The notes beneath the pieces are model-generated. The model did no database searches, was not told the origin of the DNA, and saw nothing but the letters and a program-made list of their open reading frames with translations. From an uncultured Chthonomonadales bacterium (GTDB taxonomy: Bacteria > Armatimonadota > Chthonomonadetes > Chthonomonadales > CAJBBX01), in the NCBI GenBank assembly GCA_938005745.1, contig CALLMM010000007.1, positions 1 to 64,000 on the forward strand: a stretch of 64,000 bases of DNA, given 5' to 3'. The translations under genes were made by a program, and so were the position numbers. Positions 1-8,197 of this stretch are shown here, one piece after another (the stretch's first letter is position 1; the number at the start of each line of letters is the position of its first letter).

Positions 1-115
1 TTAAATCTATCGGCAAATATTTCGAAAAATAAAATTGTCAGCTCCATGGTAATACAGGCAAAATTTTTCTATTGAGAAATTCTTTTTTGACCTAATATTT
101 TTTCACTTCAAAGAA

Positions 116-460
116 TTAAGTGTTTCCATCTTTGATAAGAAAATGATAAATTTCAGTTTTTACGACTTCGGCAACCCTTGTTGCTAATTGGTCGATTTTG
201 TTCGGATTCGAAACCTCCTTGGAGAGTCTCTCGTTTAATCTTTTTTTAATCTCTGACAGACTCATCCTTATTTCCTTTAATTCCTTGATTTCCTGTATCA
301 GAATAAGATGTTGAGGAGTAAAACGTCTCTGTCCACCTTTGGTCCTGAGAGGATTAATAAGGCCTTCAAACACCCGTTCCCAAAAACGGATGGTATGCTT
401 TGGGATATTAAGTCTTCTGCTGACCTCGGAGATCGTGAATAGAAGATTCTCTTCGCTCAT
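116..460 (-). CDS. MerR-family transcriptional regulator
   Basis: A 114-residue DNA-binding regulator. Residues about 9-75 form a MerR-type winged helix: FTISEVSRRLNIPKHTIRFW is the usual helix-turn-helix opening and GGQRRFTPQHLILIQEI is the wing and second helix. A short C-terminal helix follows (ending KTEIYHFLIKDGNT), with no obvious ligand domain or cysteine metal site. The start at 460 is chosen because AGGAGAGG lies 9 nt upstream; an in-frame extension to 580 has no family similarity. The gene sits at the end of the flagellar cluster, divergent from the flgM pair, and a sigma-54-like box lies about 90 bases upstream. A role in flagellar gene control is inferred from position only; the effector is unknown. 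Confidence 0.8.
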   Translation of the reverse strand: MSEENLLFTISEVSRRLNIPKHTIRFWERVFEGLINPLRTKGGQRRFTPQHLILIQEIKELKEIRMSLSEIKKRLNERLSKEVSNPNKIDQLATRVAEVVKTEIYHFLIKDGNT

Positions 461-549
461 AAACAATTTCCTCTCCTGAACTCCAACTCCGGACTTTTCC
501 CCAATGATCGGAATAATACCAATGAACTTTAACTTTAACTTTAGCTTAC

Positions 550-565
550 GCAAATCTTGGGCCAA
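550..565 (-). promoter_or_regulatory. Sigma-54-like promoter upstream of the MerR gene
   Basis: On the minus strand the sequence is TTGGCCCAAGATTTGC, with GG and GC separated by exactly 10 nt as sigma-54 requires. It differs from the stronger boxes in this cluster at one core base (GGCCC rather than GGCAC). The predicted transcript would start near 539, about 79 nt before the MerR start. Confidence 0.45.
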
Positions 566-627
566 GTGTTGTTTTATCATATTATTTAATCATATTAATG
601 CCTTATTTATTATTTATTTAAGAAGTA

Positions 628-640
628 GGCAATAATTTCC
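628..640. repeat. 13-bp imperfect palindrome, copy 1
   Basis: GGCAATAATTTCC is a palindrome with one mismatched pair. The identical 13-mer occurs at 26648-26660, upstream of fliK. Here it lies between the divergent MerR gene and the flgM pair. The two copies bracket the flagellar cluster, so a shared operator is possible. Confidence 0.4.
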
Positions 641-690
641 CTTTCGAAAAGATTTAAGTTGAAGAACTTGCCGATCGAAGTATTAAAAAT

Positions 691-718
691 TAAAGTTTTT
701 AAAAGGATGGGTCGATAA
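691..718 (+). promoter_or_regulatory. Sigma-28 (FliA)-type promoter for the flgM pair
   Basis: TAAAGTTT at 691-698 and GTCGATAA at 711-718 match the flagellar sigma-28 consensus (TAAAGTTT, GCCGATAA) with one mismatch. The spacer is 12 nt rather than the commonest 11. The expected transcript start is near 725, leaving a very short leader before the ATG at 739. FliA-driven flgM expression is a well-known feedback in flagellar systems. Confidence 0.6.
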
Positions 719-738
719 GTAAATTGAACGAGAAGGCT

Positions 739-1158
739 ATGATCCTGACCGATTACCATGTTCAACATGTCTTAAAGGCTTATACTCAGCAGCTCTCTGT
801 CAAATCCCGTATCTCAAAGGATAGGCTCGGTAAAAACGTGGGCCAGAAAGATGAAGTGACGTTATCCAAGGAGAGCAAAAAGATGTTGATTGTCGATAAG
901 ATTGCAAAGGAGATCGTTGATCAGCTCGCCAACGGTTCCCAACGAAACGAGACAGGGAAAGCGGTTTTGGAACGATTAAGCCAGGAATACGGGCGTCCCC
1001 TTGATGTGGTCATGGATGATCAGCAAGGGATGGTGTTCGGGGTTTTGAGTGGAAACCAGGGCGGAATCACCGAATATGTGCCTCCGGCAGAAAATGAATT
1101 GCTGAAACAGAGGCTGGTGGAAGTGACAAAAACATTCATCCATGAGCAGCTCATTTAA
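739..1158 (+). CDS. FlgM-associated protein (DVU0524-like family)
   Basis: A 139-residue soluble protein directly upstream of flgM. It opens ILTDYHVQHVLKAYTQQL, the usual opening of the small family found in front of flgM in Desulfovibrio-type flagellar clusters. The rest is charged and helical, with no membrane segment. Molecular function is unknown; the link to FlgM is by conserved neighbourhood. The ATG at 739 is chosen because family proteins begin near this motif. An in-frame TTG at 724 is possible but would lie at or before the predicted sigma-28 transcript start. The ribosome site (GAGAAGG) is only 2 nt from the ATG, so the start is not certain. The next gene begins 21 nt downstream. 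Confidence 0.7.
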   Translation: MILTDYHVQHVLKAYTQQLSVKSRISKDRLGKNVGQKDEVTLSKESKKMLIVDKIAKEIVDQLANGSQRNETGKAVLERLSQEYGRPLDVVMDDQQGMVFGVLSGNQGGITEYVPPAENELLKQRLVEVTKTFIHEQLI

Positions 1159-1179
1159 AACGAGAAGAAGGAGAAAATC

Positions 1180-1491
1180 ATGAAAGTTTCTGACATTCCC
1201 TCTAAGAATCTATTACAGCATGTCGACCCAACTCAATCTTCCAACCCTCCAGAGAAAAACCAGAAGCCTGAGGAAGCCCTTGGAAAAACCGAGTCGGGAG
1301 ACCGGGTGGAGTTGTCTTCCCGCTCCAGGGCATTGCAGAAGATCCATGAGGTCCTTCAATCAACTCCAGAGGTGCGACTGGAGAGGGTGTCGGAACTTAA
1401 AAAACGGATTGCGGAAGGTCGCTATCACTTAGAAAGCAATGCCCTTGCCGAAAAGATCCTCAAGGAATCACTGCTCGATCTCATCAAGTAG
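1180..1491 (+). CDS. flgM: Anti-sigma-28 factor FlgM
   Basis: A 103-residue protein of typical FlgM length. The N-terminal half is polar and probably disordered (about residues 5-45, Pro/Glu/Lys-rich). The C-terminal half carries the sigma-28-binding helices, with RVELSSRSRALQKIHEVLQ and VSELKKRIAEGRYHLESNAL as the recognisable family signature. FlgM binds FliA (encoded at 12577-13365) and blocks late flagellar transcription until it is exported through the completed hook. The ribosome site AGAAGGAG lies just before the ATG. The gene follows the FlgM-associated gene by 21 nt and converges on fliW, with a shared terminator between them. Confidence 0.92.
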   Translation: MKVSDIPSKNLLQHVDPTQSSNPPEKNQKPEEALGKTESGDRVELSSRSRALQKIHEVLQSTPEVRLERVSELKKRIAEGRYHLESNALAEKILKESLLDLIK

Positions 1492-1514
1492 AAAAGACCC
1501 TCCGCTTTCCATAC

Positions 1515-1555
1515 AAAAAAACCCTGATGGAAAAGGAAGGCCATCAGGGTTTTTT
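1515..1555. terminator. Bidirectional intrinsic terminator between flgM and fliW
   Basis: An A-tract is followed by ACCCTGATGG (1521-1530), a 10-nt loop, CCATCAGGGT (1541-1550) and a T-tract. The A and T runs on both sides let it end transcripts from both directions. Its right arm overlaps the last codons of fliW. Confidence 0.9.
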
Positions 1556-1993
1556 CTTATCCATCATCGGAATGGGGTGGCGATGGGAGTATGGACTTCG
1601 GTACAGAACGAGTTGCTTCGCCAATCGATTGTGAAGGTTGATGACAATGGGTCCAAGGAGATTGGCAGTGATCTCAGAGGCCCCATTGGAGGGATGAAGA
1701 TTGACCACCACCAGGGTCTGAATCCCCTCCGAGAGGTCGGTCAACCCAAGTTGTTCCACTTCCTCTGAACTGATTTCGATATCGTAATCGGGTTGAAACC
1801 AGAGAGGATCCGTCAACACAAAAGCAAGGGCCTCGTTTTCTACGGATTGAAACCAGAAGAAAGGGGACTCCCCATGATGCCTTAACAGGATAAAACGCTT
1901 TTCATCAGGAAACCCGATCATTCCTTGAGGCAGATGGATGATCTGATCTTCTTCGATCTCCATCGGGCCAAAACGCCTGGTTGAAATTTTCAC
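1544..1993 (-). CDS. fliW: Flagellar assembly factor FliW
   Basis: A 149-residue protein of standard FliW length, beginning MKISTRRFGPMEIEEDQIIH and containing GMIGFPDEKRFILL and the ANLLGPIVINLHNRLAKQLVL signature near residues 108-130 of this beta-barrel family. FliW binds both flagellin and CsrA. When flagellin is scarce FliW is freed to sequester CsrA, relieving CsrA repression of flagellin mRNA. The csrA gene ends 6 nt upstream of this start, the classic csrA-fliW pairing. The flagellin gene is not in the window. This is the last gene of the flgF-to-fliW run. Confidence 0.95.
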   Translation of the reverse strand: MKISTRRFGPMEIEEDQIIHLPQGMIGFPDEKRFILLRHHGESPFFWFQSVENEALAFVLTDPLWFQPDYDIEISSEEVEQLGLTDLSEGIQTLVVVNLHPSNGASEITANLLGPIVINLHNRLAKQLVLYRSPYSHRHPIPMMDKKKP

Positions 1994-1999
1994 AAGGGG

Positions 2000-2224
2000 C
2001 TACTCCTTTCTTTCCAAGAAGGAAGAGAAGTCGGCTAAGTCAATCTCCGCGGCAAGCCGATTCTCCTCGGCGATCTTCTCGTAAACCTCTTGCCGATAAA
2101 CAGGGGTATCGATGGGAGCTTCAATGCCCAGACGAACCTGCTGACCTTTGATCTCGACGACATAGATTTTGATCCTGTCTCCGATAACAATCGATTCACC
2201 GATCTTACGGGTCAGAATGAGCAT
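2000..2224 (-). CDS. csrA: Translational regulator CsrA
   Basis: A 74-residue RNA-binding protein starting [20 protein letters not shown], the invariant CsrA opening, with the second conserved block [20 protein letters not shown] and a C-terminal tail longer than in E. coli, as in flagellar-linked CsrA proteins. It binds GGA-containing leaders, typically flagellin mRNA, to block translation. The ATG at 2224 is preceded by AGGGAAGG at a suitable distance; an in-frame GTG two codons earlier is less likely. It lies between flgL and fliW. Confidence 0.95.
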   Translation of the reverse strand: MLILTRKIGESIVIGDRIKIYVVEIKGQQVRLGIEAPIDTPVYRQEVYEKIAEENRLAAEIDLADFSSFLERKE

Positions 2225-2270
2225 ATCCACCTTCCCTGGCGAAAACCACTCTACCGCACTTCCTGTGGGA

Positions 2271-3164
2271 TTAACGAATATAATGAAGAATGGTCAGTTC
2301 TGCAATCCTTGTCGAAGAGAGAAGCGCTGCCTGATAAGCCAATTCCTTCTCACGGAGTTCAACAATCACTTTAGCATAATCGGCATCTTCCCTCAGAGAA
2401 AGACGGTCCCTCAGATTCAACTCCAGATGGTTCAAAATCTCCTTCTTGCTTTCCAGCCTATTGGTCCTGGCTCCGATATCCCCAATCTCATGATTGAGGG
2501 AATCCTGCACCCTTCGCAACTCTTCGATCTCCTGACGGATCCCATTTGGATCATTCTCTTCCAACGCTTTTTTCAGACGGCCCAACGTATTAAAAAGGTC
2601 TGATCCGATCCAAACCGATTGCCCGTTTCTCCCCACCGTCAGCTCTTCCTCTTTACCGATGAGAATCTTAAAATCATTCCCATCTCCATGATACTGGGCT
2701 GTTTCGATCCCTCCGAGAATCACTTTCGAAAAGGGGACCGTCCTGTTCTGGTAACCTGAGAAAATATAAGACTCACCCAACCGGGTATTCCCCAGCGAGA
2801 TCGCCTGATCCAAAAGATGACCTACCTCAATAGCGGCATAACCTCTTGTTTGGGCCGATTGGGTATCATTGGACATCTGAATGGCAAGCTCCTGAGCACG
2901 ATCTACAAGGTGGAGGGCTTGGGAGAGGATGGACTCCGTCAGGTTCAACCAGGACTCACCTCTTTCCATGTTGCGCTGGTATTGTTCAAGCTGGGAAAGG
3001 CCTGCCTTTAGATGGAGGGCATCGATGAGGGAGAGGGGATCATCCGACGGTCGATGCAGGTTCTTTCCCGAGGAAACCCTGTCATTGATCCTCTTCAAAT
3101 CATCCGTCAGTCGGAGAATTTTTTCCTGAATCGATTGGTAAAAAGAACGGGTCGCTACTCTCAT
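2271..3164 (-). CDS. flgL: Hook-filament junction protein FlgL
   Basis: A 297-residue protein of the flagellin superfamily. The N-terminal helix domain ([20 protein letters not shown]... [13 protein letters not shown]) and C-terminal helices ([30 protein letters not shown]) pair as in flagellin; the middle carries [13 protein letters not shown], typical of FlgL. FlgL is the second junction protein (HAP3), between FlgK and the filament. The gene starts 10 nt after flgK and is followed by csrA. No signal peptide, as expected for export through the flagellar apparatus. Confidence 0.95.
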   Translation of the reverse strand: MRVATRSFYQSIQEKILRLTDDLKRINDRVSSGKNLHRPSDDPLSLIDALHLKAGLSQLEQYQRNMERGESWLNLTESILSQALHLVDRAQELAIQMSNDTQSAQTRGYAAIEVGHLLDQAISLGNTRLGESYIFSGYQNRTVPFSKVILGGIETAQYHGDGNDFKILIGKEEELTVGRNGQSVWIGSDLFNTLGRLKKALEENDPNGIRQEIEELRRVQDSLNHEIGDIGARTNRLESKKEILNHLELNLRDRLSLREDADYAKVIVELREKELAYQAALLSSTRIAELTILHYIR

Positions 3165-3174
3165 CTTTCCTCCC

Positions 3175-4626
3175 CTATCTCATCTCCAATAAAGACTGTA
3201 ACATCTCATCAGCGATGTTAACCAATTTGGAGGCTGCCTCATGGGCCCTCTGAATTTTCAACAGTTCCACCATCTCCTCATCCAGGTTCACCCCTGAAAC
3301 AGAATCCCTGAGTTCCGATAGATGATCGAGTAAGGTCTGAGTAAACTGAAGATTTTCAGAGGCTTCATCCGTCAGAATCCCGATCTCCCCCACGAGCATG
3401 CGATAATAGTCCTCCAAGGATCCCGTTTGAAGGGTGTTCGACGGGGGTGTTCCTCGTTGATAAAAATTCCACTTTCGAATCTGGATCGACCCATCGGTTT
3501 GAAGCGATAGAATTCTCATCGCATTTTCATTATCTCCAGGTGCGCCTGATATACCCCCTGCGGCCACATTGCCAGGATTGCCTTTCACGTCCAAACTCAA
3601 GCGAATATAAGAAGCGGCTCCGGTGAAATCGTTCAGGTTGGGAGTCTCTGGAGCGCTTTTGAAATCCTCGAAAAAATATTTCCCGGTCTCTCCGGAAAGG
3701 GTGTAACCGCCCACATGCAATGCATTGACTTCTCGCATCAATGTCCCTGCCAATTCATTTAGATTCGCAATATATTGGGGAATGATCTGATCCCGCAGAT
3801 CGAGCCAGGCGCCAAGGGTTCCGTCCTGCAGACGTTTGCTGATATCACTTGGAATCCCATTCCAGTAGATGGCGTCACCCTCCTGGCTTAATTCCCACGA
3901 ATATTTTCCATCGACCAGAATCATTCCATCTGGGGTCATCACCGTTAAGGCACCGTGCTGGTCAGTGAGGTAAACATTGCCCATCAATTCTGAAAGTCGT
4001 GTGATATGATTGGCCCTCTGGTCTCTCAAATCGTTCGCCGTCGATTGATTCGATTCTGCAAAAACAATCTTCTCGTTGAGCTCTGCAATCTGTTTCACCA
4101 ATCGGTTGACCTCCTGAAGAGAGAGGCTCAGGTTGGTATTCATTTCTCTCTTCAATTGGTGAAGAGACTCGCTCATCAGATGAAATTGTCGTGTTAACAC
4201 CTCTCCCTTGGCAAGCAGAGCCATCCTTTCGGAAGAACCACCTGGGTTGCTCACAACATCATGCCAGGCATTCCAAAATTCATTCATCGCTCGAACTAAC
4301 CCCTGATCACCCGTTTCGTTAAAAACGGTCTCCAGTTGAGAGAGGACAGACGTCTTTGTTTCATATTTCTTAAACAGCGAGGTTTTCAGGTGGATATTTC
4401 GATTGATGAAAGGGTCTGTATATTGGATGACCGTTTCGGCCTTAACTCCCATTCCGATCTTCAGCCGGTTGGCGAAATAGGGAGGATTCGCCTCCAGCAC
4501 CATCTTCTGTCGAGTATAGCCGGGCGTGTTGACATTGGCAATGTTATGACTGGTGACGGTGATCGCCTTCTGGTTAGCCAGGAGCGCTCCTTTGGCAATA
4601 TCAATGACATTTCGGATTCCACTCAT
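3175..4626 (-). CDS. flgK: Hook-filament junction protein FlgK
   Basis: A 483-residue HAP1 protein. The rod/hook N-terminal motif ITVTSHNIANVNTPGYTRQK is at residues 22-41. The C-terminus (SGVNLDEEMVELLKIQRAHE, then ADEMLQSLLEMR) has the matching family helices. It forms the first junction layer on the hook. The length is near the lower end for the family, so the central variable domain is compact. flgN, encoding its chaperone, ends 3 nt upstream, and flgL follows. Confidence 0.96.
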   Translation of the reverse strand: MSGIRNVIDIAKGALLANQKAITVTSHNIANVNTPGYTRQKMVLEANPPYFANRLKIGMGVKAETVIQYTDPFINRNIHLKTSLFKKYETKTSVLSQLETVFNETGDQGLVRAMNEFWNAWHDVVSNPGGSSERMALLAKGEVLTRQFHLMSESLHQLKREMNTNLSLSLQEVNRLVKQIAELNEKIVFAESNQSTANDLRDQRANHITRLSELMGNVYLTDQHGALTVMTPDGMILVDGKYSWELSQEGDAIYWNGIPSDISKRLQDGTLGAWLDLRDQIIPQYIANLNELAGTLMREVNALHVGGYTLSGETGKYFFEDFKSAPETPNLNDFTGAASYIRLSLDVKGNPGNVAAGGISGAPGDNENAMRILSLQTDGSIQIRKWNFYQRGTPPSNTLQTGSLEDYYRMLVGEIGILTDEASENLQFTQTLLDHLSELRDSVSGVNLDEEMVELLKIQRAHEAASKLVNIADEMLQSLLEMR

Positions 4627-4628
4627 TC

Positions 4629-5132
4629 TTAAACCTCCTGGTTCAATGCATAAGAGGAAGAGACCATAAGAGGTTTATGTTTGGGATAGCCTATCAATCC
4701 ATTTCCCCTTCCCATCAGTGGAGTGATCAGATTTGAAAGGAAATCCATATAGTCACGAAGGTAGGTGGTTGTTTGATCGTTGATCTGTTTGGCCCAGTCT
4801 TTGAGCTGGGAAAGGGTTTGTTGGTAGGCCGAAAGGCGGCTCTGATGCACAGGGGGAAGGAGGGATCCCAGACAGGAGAGGGGCCTTTCTTTTCCATCCT
4901 TACCTAAACTATGGAGGAGGGTCTCTGCGGCTCTTTGAACCTGCTCCTCAATAGACCAGATGATTTTGATCCGTTCATCAATCGCCTGAACCGATCGAAT
5001 CAGACCGTCTGTTTCCCCGGCCCTCAAACACTTGGCTTCCTTTTTGATCTCGTCGATGAGTTGACGATAGTTCGCCACCTCTTGATCGAGGAGGTGATAC
5101 AAGAGATCCATCTCTTCCCTCCAATCCTTCAT
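4629..5132 (-). CDS. flgN: Flagellar export chaperone FlgN
   Basis: A 167-residue, mostly helical cytoplasmic protein (MKDWREEMDLLYHLLDQEVA at the N-terminus, long amphipathic helices to about residue 140) matching FlgN in length and helix pattern. FlgN-family chaperones hold unfolded FlgK and FlgL for export; position directly before flgK supports this. The start at 5132 has AAGGAGG 11 nt upstream. The upstream flgJ frame overlaps the first about 155 bases of this gene in another frame, discussed under flgJ. Confidence 0.85.
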   Translation of the reverse strand: MKDWREEMDLLYHLLDQEVANYRQLIDEIKKEAKCLRAGETDGLIRSVQAIDERIKIIWSIEEQVQRAAETLLHSLGKDGKERPLSCLGSLLPPVHQSRLSAYQQTLSQLKDWAKQINDQTTTYLRDYMDFLSNLITPLMGRGNGLIGYPKHKPLMVSSSYALNQEV

Positions 5133-5466
5133 ATCGATTCAGAACCTCCTTTCCTGCAGGGGACTCCCCCTTTTTTGAATACAATTGTTGATGAAGCATT
5201 TGCCCCAGGCCTAATCCCCCTCTTTTGGAAATCGTTTTACTGATTTCTTCATCAAAGAGGGACTGAAATATTTCTCTCTCTTTACTCTCGTTGAAGAATC
5301 CCGCCCGGGGAATGGTCCGTCTCATCGTTTTCATCATCTGATGGATGAGGATCGATTCAAATTCCTGGCAGACCTTCTGGAGTCGCTTCTCATCCACCGG
5401 TCGTTGGTTCTGGACGGCGAAGGCGGTTTGGATCGTTTGAACTCCTCCTGTCTCCTCTATCGGCAT
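4978..5466 (-). CDS. flgJ: Rod-binding protein FlgJ (N-terminal domain type), odd 3' end
   Basis: The first about 110 residues match the FlgJ rod-binding domain: LQKVCQEFESILIHQMMKTM, then GFFNESKEREIFQSLFDEEI and GGLGLGQMLHQQLYSK. No muramidase domain follows, as is usual for short FlgJ proteins. The start at 5466 has a GAGGGG ribosome site. The frame does not stop where the domain ends (near 5160) but runs about 155 bases into flgN, adding roughly 50 low-complexity residues. A TGA at the expected place is in the neighbouring frame, just after runs of A6 and G5 on the coding strand. A one-base homopolymer error or real frameshift is therefore likely, and the true gene may end near 5140. Confidence 0.8.
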   Translation of the reverse strand: MPIEETGGVQTIQTAFAVQNQRPVDEKRLQKVCQEFESILIHQMMKTMRRTIPRAGFFNESKEREIFQSLFDEEISKTISKRGGLGLGQMLHQQLYSKKGESPAGKEVLNRYEGLEGRDGSLVSPPRSRGGELSSTHRRDQKGSQVFEGRGNRRSDSIGSGD

Positions 5467-5488
5467 TTTTCCCCTCTTCTTTAATCGT

Positions 5489-6673
5489 TTAAAGGATCTC
5501 CAGGTCAGCCTGAAGTGCTCCAGCAGCCTTGATGCTCTGAAGGATGGAGATGAGGTCTCTCGGGGAGGCTCCAATCGCATTGAGAGCTCGAATCACCTCG
5601 CTAAGACTCACTCCCCCTTGAACAAGGGTCAGAGCTTGCCCTTCCTCTTTCACAGAAACACTCGATTCCGGTGTCACCACCGTCGTCCCTCCGGGAGCGA
5701 CGATCGTTCCAGAACCGGGTGGCACAACCGTTGAGGGAGCTCCTCGAGGAGGTGGGGGAGCAAAAGGTGAAGGTTGGGAAACATTCATACTTTCCTTAAC
5801 CTGAAGGTTGAGACTCCCATGGGCAACCGCGATCGTAGAAATACGGACATTCTCTCCGAGGACAATGGTTCCTGTTTTTTCGTTGATGATAACCTTGGCA
5901 ACCATATCCGGAACAACCTCCACACGTTCCAGCAGGGCAATCAGTTCTGTTACTCTTTCATGATAATTCTCTGGGACAGCAATCGACAGGGTTCCAGAAT
6001 CGAGGGCAACCGCATAGGATCCTTGAAGGGCACGGTTGATGGCCTCCTTTGTTTTCTCCGCCGTTGAAAAGTCCGGGTTAAAAAGGGTGAGATAGAGCTG
6101 TTTCTTCCCATTGAGATTGAGCGGAAGTTCTCTCTCAATGTGAGCTCCTTTGGTAATCATCCCTACGGTGGGATGGTTTTTTTGAATCCCTCCTCCGGCT
6201 GCCCCTCCAGCAGCAAATCCACCGGTAAGCACCGGTCCCTGGGCAAGGGCATAGACCTGCTGATCCACTCCTCTCAGGGGCGTCAGAAGCAATGCCCCTC
6301 CCTGAAGCGTTTTAGCGTCACCAATGGAAGAAACCATTACATCAATTCTACTCCCTACCCTCGCAAAGGGAGGAAGGGTTGCAGTAACCATAACAGCCGC
6401 AACATTTTTGGGTTTCACCTGAGCCAGTTTGTCCTGATCGATATGAACCCCCATCCTCTCCAGCATATTGATGACAGAACGGATGGTAAATTCACTACTC
6501 GATCCATCCCCCGTGCCATTGAGCCCAACAACCAATCCGTATCCGAAGAGGTGATTTCCCCTGACTCCTTTGAAGGCAGATATGTCTTTCAGACGAACCG
6601 CCTCAACAGGAGTAACCCAAAAGAAGATGATTAAGACCAACGTAATCGATTTCGACAGGATCTCTCTTCCCAT
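5489..6673 (-). CDS. flgI: Flagellar P-ring protein FlgI
   Basis: A 394-residue periplasmic ring protein with an N-terminal signal peptide (hydrophobic ITLVLIIFFWVTPVEA), then VRLKDISAFKGVRGNHLFGY and GLVVGLNGTGDGSSSEFTIR, both hallmark FlgI blocks. The C-terminus ALNAIGASPRDLISILQSIK and AAGALQADLEIL is also canonical. It builds the ring around the rod in the peptidoglycan layer. An insertion of about 25-30 Pro/Gly/Ser/Val-rich residues sits near residues 300-330, between two conserved C-terminal blocks, making the protein longer than typical. flgH ends 12 nt upstream and flgJ follows. Confidence 0.96.
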   Translation of the reverse strand: MGREILSKSITLVLIIFFWVTPVEAVRLKDISAFKGVRGNHLFGYGLVVGLNGTGDGSSSEFTIRSVINMLERMGVHIDQDKLAQVKPKNVAAVMVTATLPPFARVGSRIDVMVSSIGDAKTLQGGALLLTPLRGVDQQVYALAQGPVLTGGFAAGGAAGGGIQKNHPTVGMITKGAHIERELPLNLNGKKQLYLTLFNPDFSTAEKTKEAINRALQGSYAVALDSGTLSIAVPENYHERVTELIALLERVEVVPDMVAKVIINEKTGTIVLGENVRISTIAVAHGSLNLQVKESMNVSQPSPFAPPPPRGAPSTVVPPGSGTIVAPGGTTVVTPESSVSVKEEGQALTLVQGGVSLSEVIRALNAIGASPRDLISILQSIKAAGALQADLEIL

Positions 6674-6685
6674 CTGACTCCCTCC

Positions 6686-7405
6686 CTAAAAGGGCCAGAT
6701 CCAGTCAACCAACCTGGCCAGCCATCCGGGGCTCTGTTTATCACTGACCACCCCATATCCGTTCAATTCGATGACCGCCTCAGCGACATAGGTCGATAGG
6801 ATCACATTCGTTGTGGAGATGTCCTCAGGCCGGATGATCCCCTGGATCGAAATATACTGATTTTCGTTATTGACTTGAACCTGTCTTGTCCCTCTAATGA
6901 CGAGGTTTCCATTCGGAAGGACATGAATGACCCGTGCCGTCATCATGGCTGTCATGGTAGACGTACGCGTCGTTTCCCCCTTCCCATCAAATTGGTTTGA
7001 AAGATCGATCTGGTGATTTGCGCCAATTGGAACTTTATGAAGTTTCCACCCGCTTGTAATGAGTTCAAACAGACCACTCCAGTTTGCTTTCAGCCCGGAT
7101 CCCCTCTCCGTTTTGGTCTCGGCATTTTTGGACGCCCTTGAGGACTCTACAATTTTGATGGTGACAATATCCCCAACCCTTCTCGCTTTGAGATCACTGT
7201 ACAGGGTGGTTGGCTCTGTGGGAACCCAAAGAGACCCTTCCTCTTTCATGGGTAAAGGGCGGGCGTAGGCAGTCAGAACCTCTTTCTCAAAATCCATCGG
7301 GGTTGGCCGTTGCACCTGCGGGGTGAAACATCCGGTTAAAAAAAGAACCAGAGCCTGAAGCCCTGCAAGGCTTTTCATCCCAAAACGGAATATCGGTTTT
7401 TTCAT
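6686..7405 (-). CDS. flgH: Flagellar L-ring lipoprotein FlgH
   Basis: A 239-residue outer-membrane ring protein. The N-terminus is a lipoprotein signal with lipobox FLTGC near residues 19-23. The body shows GSLWVPTEPTTLYSDLKARR, VGDIVTIKIVESSRASKNAE and the C-terminal GIIRPEDISTTNVILSTYVA, all FlgH hallmarks. The start at 7405 is supported by AAGGGG five nt upstream; the longer frame to 7519 overlaps flgA and would hide the signal peptide. Presence of an L ring shows the organism has an outer membrane. Confidence 0.95.
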   Translation of the reverse strand: MKKPIFRFGMKSLAGLQALVLFLTGCFTPQVQRPTPMDFEKEVLTAYARPLPMKEEGSLWVPTEPTTLYSDLKARRVGDIVTIKIVESSRASKNAETKTERGSGLKANWSGLFELITSGWKLHKVPIGANHQIDLSNQFDGKGETTRTSTMTAMMTARVIHVLPNGNLVIRGTRQVQVNNENQYISIQGIIRPEDISTTNVILSTYVAEAVIELNGYGVVSDKQSPGWLARLVDWIWPF

Positions 7406-7436
7406 CTCTGCCCCTTTCGATCTAACCTTCTCTTGT

Positions 7437-8186
7437 CTAAAAATCGATCTGAACCGTATGCTCATCGATGACCCTTCCGATAACCTCCTTTTTGCTGGAG
7501 AGGTTGACCAGTTTGACACGATCTCCTTTTCTTCCTTCTTCCCGTATCTCTCCTACGGTTGTAATCTTAATCTGATCGTTTTCCACCAGGAGCCTCACAC
7601 GATCCCCTCGTTTGACCAGTGGGGGGTCCTCCACCATTCCCCTCCGCAACACCTCCCCTTTATTAATGGCAAGGGTCATTCTTTTTCCCAGGACCTCTTT
7701 CATATCGCTCACCACATCCTGAGGGAGCAGGAAAAGGCTCCGGCTGCCCCATTCAAAATCCTTTGCCTGGACTTCTTGGTGCTTCCCAAGGTAATGGGCA
7801 GCAATGAGCACAGGAAGGGTGATATCTACTCTGGCATTCACCTTTGATTTTCCAACCTCGATTCCTTTTGTCCGAAACACAAGGGAGACGGAGAGATTTC
7901 CTCCTCTCCGTGCCGCATTGGAAAGAAGCATATCACAGGAAAGATGTCCAGAAGGAAGACTGATCTTTTCATAATGCAAGATGGCTTTGATTTCGATAGA
8001 ATAATGTTTCTCAGGATAGAGTTTGCGGAAACCGGTTTCCAGGATCTGGATCACTTCCTCTAATTCAAGGAACCTTCCTTCCCTGTTGATTTCAATCGAT
8101 AAGCCGATGGGATCTGATAGAGCCCTCCCAGGTCCCAGCGATACCACCAGAAGGATAACGGCAAACCAAAGCAAGATCTGTCTCAT
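7437..8186 (-). CDS. flgA: P-ring assembly chaperone FlgA
   Basis: A 249-residue periplasmic protein with an N-terminal signal segment (ILLWFAVILLVVSLGPGRAL). The C-terminal SAF/FlgA domain is clear: LGKHQEVQAKDFEWGSRSL, KRMTLAINKGEVLRRGMVED and the end SSKKEVIGRVIDEHTVQIDF. FlgA assists FlgI polymerisation in the periplasm. It sits between flgG and flgH, the common order in flgFGAHI operons. Confidence 0.93.
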   Translation of the reverse strand: MRQILLWFAVILLVVSLGPGRALSDPIGLSIEINREGRFLELEEVIQILETGFRKLYPEKHYSIEIKAILHYEKISLPSGHLSCDMLLSNAARRGGNLSVSLVFRTKGIEVGKSKVNARVDITLPVLIAAHYLGKHQEVQAKDFEWGSRSLFLLPQDVVSDMKEVLGKRMTLAINKGEVLRRGMVEDPPLVKRGDRVRLLVENDQIKITTVGEIREEGRKGDRVKLVNLSSKKEVIGRVIDEHTVQIDF

Positions 8187-8197
8187 TATGTCCCCAT

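Noticed and set aside
1-115. Minus-strand sigma-28 box near 8-16 (TGCCGATAG)
   Set aside because: No matching -35 element at the right distance and no gene downstream within the window.
628-640. Sigma-54 box at the 13-mer
   Set aside because: GG and GC are only 8 nt apart, not the required 10.
5467-5580. N-terminal extension of flgJ
   Set aside because: It lies within flgI in another frame, and the ATG at 5466 has a good ribosome site and precedes the conserved domain.
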